In this document: positions 58,601 to 64,000 of the stretch, piece after piece | Position numbering within the stretch: the stretch's first letter is position 1 | How the letters are laid out: each line of letters begins with the position of its first letter | Source: Tribonema minus | Lineage: Eukaryota; Sar; Xanthophyceae; Tribonematales; Tribonemataceae | NCBI GenBank assembly: GCA_017506865.1 | Contig: JAFCMP010000094.1 | Coordinates: forward strand, 62,001-126,000 | Length of the DNA: 64,000 bases | Reading direction: 5' to 3' | The notes under the pieces: model-generated | Told to the model about the DNA's origin: nothing | Databases searched by the model: none | Seen by the model: the letters and a program-made list of their open reading frames with translations, nothing else | Translations under genes and position numbers: made by a program

Positions 58601-61600
58601 GGCCTGAAACAAACAAAACTTTTGCGTCCTACACAAAAAATGAAGTGCGCACGCTACATACCTCAAAGGTGTAGTTCTTGGCGCCTCTGAATGGATACGC
58701 ACTGAGGCCGTAGTCTCTGCACGGTCCGTTGTCGGAGGTGAATACCAGTATGGCATTGTCCATTATGCCCGCGCTTTCAAGCCCCGATACCAGCCGGCCC
58801 ACCTGTCACGGAGAAAATAGCCAAGACCGTACAGTTAATGGAAGGGGGTTTGACCCCGGATCTGAAGCATGAGTCCCGATACGAGCTGGGACACCTGTCG
58901 CAATTAAGGTAAAAAGCAAGCCCAGTACGGTTAATTCGGGGGGAATTGAACGTGTTTCGACGCGCAGTCCAGCACAGCGCCTTGACATGCGTGTCTTCTC
59001 GAATGTTGATAAACCGCAGAGTTGAAACCACGAGAAGTGAAGTTACTGCCCTGTCCCCAGCGTAGATGATACAAGATGGCAGCTTTTTGCAGTGACATGA
59101 CAGGCAAAAGGTGGCTCACCTCTTTGCCGTCAAAGATTTAAACAAGAACATCCCTGCCTTAGGGCAACTGGCAATTTGTCTCCCTGGAGGCCCAGATAAA
59201 CATGAGCTTTTGCGCCCTCATGAGAAAATGCTAGTGGTGACTTTCCAGGTTGTACATGAGTTTCCCCGCCTTGATGCGATCATCATCGCTCCTTGGATGT
59301 ACGTGAGTCCTCTTGCCTTGACGCAACTGGTGACTCAGACTGGTGACTCAGAGCTTTCGCGCCCCATGTAGTAAGAAAATGCAACTAATATGATCAACCT
59401 CTATATTACGATTGTATCACCTCTAAGTTGTCCCAACAACCAAAACGCAAGTGGTGACTTGCCTCCAGGTCCAGGTTGTACATGAGCTTCCCCGCCTTGA
59501 TGCGGTCATCATCGCTCAGCGCATCGAGCTCCGTCTCCACAGGCGTGTACTGCATATCGTCATCGGGCTCCGCAGGGAAGTGTGGGTTTTGATACGACAT
59601 GTAGAGAAAGAGGGGCTCGTTGTCCCCCCTTTCCTCCCAGTCGCTGACGATCTTGAGGGCGTGATCTGCGGCGGAAAGTGGGTATGTATGTATGTATGGA
59701 TGTGTGTCAGGGTATGTATGGGAACGGGTTGTCGCCCCTTTCCTCCCAGTCGCTGATGATCTTGAGGGCGTGATCTGCGGGAGGGGGTGGGACAGTGGGT
59801 ATGTAGGTATGGACAACGCGTAGCGCCACCACCGTGCCAGAGGCCGACAACCAATCAGCCAAGCAGACACAACTCACGAGAGCATGTGTTGCCAACGGAA
59901 AGCGGAGTGAACTAGGAACACGATGTGAACCCTGTCTGAGGTGGCACGTCACTGCTCATCAAGGACCCAACCTCAACATGTGCTGAGCTTGCTCCGTCAG
60001 GGTATGTATGTACGAGGGCGTGATATGCAGTGGGTATGTAGGTATGCATGCGTGACAGCACGTGACGCACAGGAATCATCTTGTTCATGCTCCTGCAACC
60101 GATATAATACGCGTTCTTCATCAGAGCTTCGGGTTTGAAGTAGATCGCACCCTGCGACATTGCGCACCTGTGAGTGACCAGCTGCCTGCTGTGTACAACC
60201 ACCATACTCTCACAAGTAACACACAGCACACACTCGCCATGCTCTAGAGCCTGTGCCAGCAGCCTCTGCGTCAACATTGCGCCCAGACAACCACACTTTA
60301 TCGCTCCAGCAGCAATTCCCACGCCACTCCGACGGTACTTGTACTTGTGCTTCCAATGAACGGCGCTTCTTCCTTCAAGTTTGCAGTAGACTGCGCAGCC
60401 TTCTGCATCAACGTTGACCCCCCAGACAATTACACTATATTGCTCCAGCCTCACAAAATACCACAACCGATACTGTCTCTACTTGAAATTTGCAGTAGGA
60501 GATACTTACTGCGCACCTGTGAAGAGCTGCGTGCTGTGCACGCCCGCCTTGTCCGCGACGCACGCGTAACCGTCGTAACTGCCGTAACCGCCCCCCCCGG
60601 TGCCATTCCCCAGAACCCCCCCCTGCTGCTTCTCCCCCGGCTCATCACTCCCATCCCACGCATTCATGAAGTCGAGATACGCCCCCTGCACTAGCTGGTG
60701 CGATGTGTAGTGAGCCATGGCGGTGAGGAGACCGTAGCTGGAGTTGAAGCCGCGGGAAGTTGGCAGGAGCTGAGCACTGGCGTGGCCGAGGTGCCACTTG
60801 CCGATGAGGTGGCTGGTGTAGCCGGCGTGCGCGAGGTACTGCGGCAGCAGCTTGTACTCCACGGGAAGGCCCCAGACGCTCTGCACGGCAGAGCATGTAT
60901 GTATATGCACGCATGCATAAACACGTACTTCTATAAGCATACTTGGAAGTATATACCAGCATATGTTGAAGTATATAACTTTGAACAAAGTCATTATCCA
61001 GCTTGTACTCCACGGGCAGGCCCCAGACGCTCTGCGCAGAGGGGCATGTACGTATACAGGCGCATCAGCATACTTCAAGTATGTAACTTCAAGAAATGCA
61101 ATATGCACTGAACCCCACGGGAAGGCCCCCAGACGCTCTGCACAGAGGGGCATGTATGTATACACACGTATGTATACACACGTATGAGCATATGTAACTT
61201 CAAAAATGCTAACATGCAGCTTGTACTCTCGGGCAGGCCTGCGCAGAGGAGTATGTACGTATACACATGTGTGAGCATATGTCGCTTCAAAGAGCAGAGG
61301 GGCATATTTGTATGTATACACATGGACTGTATGAGCATAAAGCACCTCGGAGCATGGATTTATTGCGCTTGTACTCCGGAGGTAGGCCCCAGATGCTCTG
61401 ACCCTAACCCTAACCCTAACCCTAACCCTAACCCTAACCTAACCCTAACCCTAGCCCTAACCTAACCCTAACCCTCTGGGCAGCGAGCAGAGCGCAAGAT
61501 GTTTAAACTTTATGTCAGCGATAGCCACATGCTAGGGTTAGGGTTAGACATGACTACGCCTCAAAAGATTGCCGTTGGCTGACTTGCTTCCAGACAGCAA

Positions 61601-63804
61601 TACGCTTCCACTCGCCACCTTGCAGAGTTCAACGTCGGTAGGTCTTGCATGCAACCTCACCACCAACTTCAACAGTGACTCAACTGCAACAGGCCAGATT
61701 CACCGCGCCTTTCCAACCGAACTTCAACCGCGAAGGGTAGAACCTTGCATGCAACCTCACCACCAACTTCAACAGTGACTCAACCGCAACAGGCCAGCAT
61801 CTACTGCGCGCTTCTAATCCAACCTTTCACTGCAAAGCAAACGGTCAAATAAGTGCAGGAGCATATAGCCCATGTGACGACAGCTGCAGCTGCAGCATGT
61901 TGTGGCCTGTGCTTCAAAGCCAAACACACGCTGATGATATGCCAGTTGAAAAGCGGTTACAGTAATAAAAGCGGTTACAGGACGCACCGCCGTGCCGACA
62001 GCCGCCGCCTGCATGCCCGTCTTGAAGGGGTACTGTAACTTTCGAAAGACATACACACATTGGTACTTCGCCGTTCAAAAAATAGTTACAATCAAAAAAC
62101 GGTTACGCCACGCACCGCCGTGCCGACAGCCGCCGCCCGCATGCCCGTCTTGAAGGGGCATGTAGCGGCCCGCCATGAAGTTTTTTTTCAAAAAAGAAAA
62201 AGTGACACCCAAGCACAAAAAACAATTCTAACAACAAGAGCGGTTACAGCACGCACCGCTGTGCCGACAGCTGCTGCCTGCATGCCCGTCTTGAAGGGGT
62301 AGCGGCCCGTCATGAGCGCCGCGCGCGCGGGCGTGCACAGCTGCTGCGTGTAGTACGACATGAGCTCCACCCCGCTCTCCTTAAGGCTGCACCAACATCA
62401 CGACACAGTGGCGGATACGTCAGTTACTGCGCTCTGAGCCTGAGGTCTGAGGTTGCACCAGCGTCATGGTGCAGTGGGACAAGTGGCAGTTACGTCAGTT
62501 ACTCAGCTCTAGGCTTGCACCCAACGTCACGGTGCAGTGGGATGCATTGCAGTTTCGTCAGTGGCTAAGCCTGCGCCACTTTACGATGCAGTGGGACAAG
62601 CGGCAGTTACATCAGTTACTGAGCCTGCACCAACATCATGACGCAGCTTCATCAGTAGCTGAACCTGCATCCAACGAAACGACGCAGTGGGACACGTGGC
62701 AGTTACGTCAGTTACATCGGAGGAGTGGTCGTACAGTGACTCGCCAACGATTTTTGCGTAACGTGGTAAAGGATACATTTACTTCATTCAGAGTGCCATG
62801 CGTCAAATCCCTGACCCTATAGCAACTCTCATACTTCTATCCTGAGCGCTGCTGTCCATACATACCATGCAGTCAAGCTTGCGCATACGGCCGCGCTCCT
62901 TGAGCCTGCACACGCGTGCATTCAAGCGCATTTGCTACAACCAACACCAGTGCTCAGTGGGTTCGACTGTTGTCACCGCTTCTACGCACTGCGACAAATC
63001 CTGCGGGATGAATACCTACCGCATGGGATCACGCCCCTCACCCTAACTTCAAATCCCAATGCTGAAAGCAATGTAGTGCTGGCATGATCAGGTGCTTAAG
63101 ACCTCTGTTTGGCATGAGGCCCCAGAATTTGTTTTGGGACATCCAGCCTACCTCACAATTTGAGTGTATCCTACATATTCATTTTGCACCCTGTTGAGGT
63201 TAGGCGTGAGGCCAGCTTAGTCGTACAATGTCCAGCTTACTTCATAAGTTGAGCGCACAAGTGTACCGTAGCACCTTCAACTTGCACCTGTTGAGGTTTG
63301 GTGTGAGGCTCGAGAAGTCATCAGTGGTCCAGCCCACGTCATTTCACCCCCGTGTCATAATCCATGTGGTCATGTCAGCACCAATCTGCTTTCATGAAAG
63401 TGCATCAAGGTACCCCACTTCAACATGTACCTGTTGAGGGTTGGTGTGAGGCCCAAAAAGCCGTCAGAGGTCCAGCCTACATCACTTGAACACAGGTGTC
63501 CCCTAGCAAACTTCAATTTGTACTGTTGAGGTTTGGTGAAGGCCCCGAGGACTCGTTCGTGCAGCCTACATCATAAGCTGAGTGCACGAGTGTAACTCGT
63601 ACCTGTGTGAGGCCCGAGAAGACGTCTGAGGTCCAGCCTACATCACTAGTGTACCCTAGCAAACTTCACCTTGTACCTGTTGAGGTTTGGGGTGAGGCCC
63701 GAGAAGTCGTCGGAGGTCCAGCCCACGTCATTCCACCCCATGTCGTCCGCCAGTATGAAGATGATGTGGGGAGGGCTTGAAGTTGAAATTGCTGCGGCGT
63801 TATT
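55695..63804 (-). CDS. Arylsulfatase B-like sulfatase, 5' end off right edge (ARS-B)
   Basis: This is a paralog of ARS-A. Exons on the minus strand: 63804-63677, 62386-62257, 60880-60517, 59665-59463, 58802-58662, 58294-58136, 57043-56891 and 55997-55695. They total 1581 bases (526 codons plus TAG), all phases matching. The first exon with the expected signal or anchor lies to the right of the window. Active-site elements present are [50 protein letters not shown] and [12 protein letters not shown]. Two introns of ARS-A are absent: exons 4-5 are one exon here and so are the last two. The donor at 59463 is GC where ARS-A has GT, and the donor at 60517 is GT where ARS-A has GC. A Gly-rich loop follows the third exon's conserved part. 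Confidence 0.95.
55925..56700 (-). repeat. Acceptor-side splice-junction array, last ARS-B exon
   Basis: CTGGTCTAGGTAGGTGGA and GTTGTGGTAGCGGCCGCCGTAGTCGTACCACACCTGAGGT recur near 56180-56240 (nearly exact, CAG kept), 56415-56475 (with a further short copy to 56500) and, weakly, 56645-56700. TTAGGG-type tracts lie at 56500-56520 and 56556-56580. Confidence 0.88.
57000..57345 (-). repeat. Acceptor-side splice-junction array, ARS-B exon 57043-56891
   Basis: GCTCGCTGTCAGTCCCCATCAGAACAGGCCACTGACTGAACCC and a TCCTG acceptor recur near 57180-57235 (close copy) and 57290-57335 (diverged). TTGAAGTT runs fill the spaces. Confidence 0.85.
57755..58180 (-). repeat. Donor-side splice-junction array, ARS-B exon 58294-58136
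   Basis: The exon end (WSQTAEALEL) and donor recur near 58014, 57891 and 57757, spacing about 117-134 bases. The copies keep AACTTACCAGCTC, that is, an intact GTAAGTT donor, in at least two cases. Confidence 0.9.
58255..58400 (-). repeat. Acceptor-side junction copy, ARS-B exon 58294-58136
   Basis: CAAAGGCGCGCACGTGGCTGCC and TGTAGGTATGGTATG occur at the true junction (58270-58310) and again at about 58348-58395. Confidence 0.85.
59240..60050 (-). repeat. Junction copies on both sides of ARS-B exon 59665-59463
   Basis: A donor-side copy near 59245-59300 repeats TTGTACATGAG(C/T)TTCCCCGCCTTGATGCG. Acceptor-side copies of CCCCTTTCCTCCCAGTCGCTGA and TGATCTTGAGGGCGTGATCTGCGG lie near 59735-59782, with a fragment near 60017. 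Confidence 0.87.
60865..61400 (-). repeat. Acceptor-side splice-junction array, ARS-B exon 60880-60517
   Basis: CTTGTACTCCACGGGAAGGC with CCCAGACGCTCTGCACAGAGGGGCATGTATGTATACAC recurs near 61000-61050, 61105-61160, 61215-61265 and 61365-61400. The last copy passes directly into a long CCCTAA tract (61400-61470). Confidence 0.9.
61400..61470. repeat. CCCTAA tract joined to a junction copy
   Basis: About ten CCCTAA units with minor variants start exactly where the fourth acceptor-side copy of the ARS-B exon 60880-60517 breaks off. Confidence 0.9.
61975..62310 (-). repeat. Donor-side array of the sulfatase active-site exon, ARS-B
   Basis: The end of exon 62386-62257 ([14 protein letters not shown]) with its donor recurs near 62110-62160 and 61982-62035, spacing about 128-141 bases, with GCGGTTACAG(G/C)ACGCACCGC kept. 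The same exon edge is amplified in ARS-A. Confidence 0.92.
63180..63700 (-). repeat. Donor-side splice-junction array, ARS-B exon 63804-63677
   Basis: ACCTGTTGAGGTTTGG(G/T)GTGAGGC and CCGAGAAGTCGTC, then GGTCCAGCC(C/T)AC, recur at 63676 (true) and about 63601, 63521, 63429, 63286 and 63189. This is the highest copy number among donor-side arrays. Some copies keep GTAC/GTGC donors. Confidence 0.9.
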
Positions 63805-64000
63805 CTGTTACAGCGAAACAACAGACCAACAAGTGCGCAATATATGTATACAAGAGACTCACCTTTGTGAGGTACACCATATGTACATCCATGATACGTG
63901 CGCAAGGGGCATTATCTGTGTACAAGCTGTGAAAGCTCGCTCTGATGTTGTCACCACTGCCTAAAAGAACAGGTTGCCAGCGATGCAACAGCAATGCGTG
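63805..64000 (-). other. Start of ARS-B intron 1, gene continues to the right
   Basis: Intron sequence upstream of the acceptor at 63805. By comparison with ARS-A one more 5' exon coding the N-terminal anchor or signal is expected beyond the window. Confidence 0.6.

Noticed and set aside
55695-63804. ARS-B as a pseudogene because exons are missing compared with ARS-A.
   Set aside because: The differences are absent introns, not absent coding sequence; all active-site motifs and phases are intact.
1-64000. tRNA or rRNA genes.
   Set aside because: I saw no cloverleaf with A and B box spacing and no conserved rRNA core; a covariance search would be needed to exclude them fully.

Overview
This window is nuclear DNA of an intron-rich unicellular eukaryote, probably an alga or related protist. 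I cannot name the species. The evidence is five protein genes built from short exons with GT-AG or GC-AG junctions, eukaryote-type protein families, and many TTAGGG/CCCTAA tracts inside introns. By my exon models about 16% of the window is coding, and most of the rest is intron.

Layout, left to right. (1) 309-15452, minus strand: a cytosolic-type endo-beta-N-acetylglucosaminidase (ENGase, GH85) whose 3' end runs off the left edge. It has a predicted N-terminal membrane segment and a long Ala-rich insertion. One of its introns carries a large inverted repeat of coiled-coil ORFs. (2) 16874-27012, minus: a complete Ulp1/SENP SUMO protease with nine exons, 531 codons and an intact His-Asp-Cys-Gln active site. 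(3) 27013-29771: a gene-poor interval with a probable reverse-transcriptase tail fragment. (4) 29772-41455, minus: a complete arylsulfatase-B-like sulfatase with eleven exons and 611 codons (called ARS-A here). (5) 41785-53230, plus: a complete SLC13/DASS anion-sodium symporter with nine exons and 790 codons, head-to-head with ARS-A. (6) 55695-63804, minus: a second ARSB-like sulfatase (ARS-B) whose 5' exon lies beyond the right edge; it converges on SLC13.

Two sulfatases flank an SLC13 transporter, which suggests a sulfur-scavenging module: sulfate esters are hydrolysed outside the cell or in a secretory compartment, and the released sulfate is taken up with sodium. This is inferred from family and position.

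The most unusual feature is structural. At most exon boundaries in all five genes, the junction itself (roughly 20-60 bases of exon plus 40-100 bases of intron) is repeated one to six times in tandem into the neighbouring intron. The copies often still carry recognisable splice signals. The introns appear to have grown by duplicating their own splice junctions. Linked oddities are about 14% GC-AG donors, intron presence/absence and GT/GC swaps between the two sulfatase paralogs, intronic TTAGGG tracts, and a dispersed short repeat (CTTCAA/TTGAAG) that also occurs inside exons. Exon boundaries were derived by eye from splice consensus, reading frame and family alignment from memory; the three complete models give whole codon numbers with every intron phase matching.
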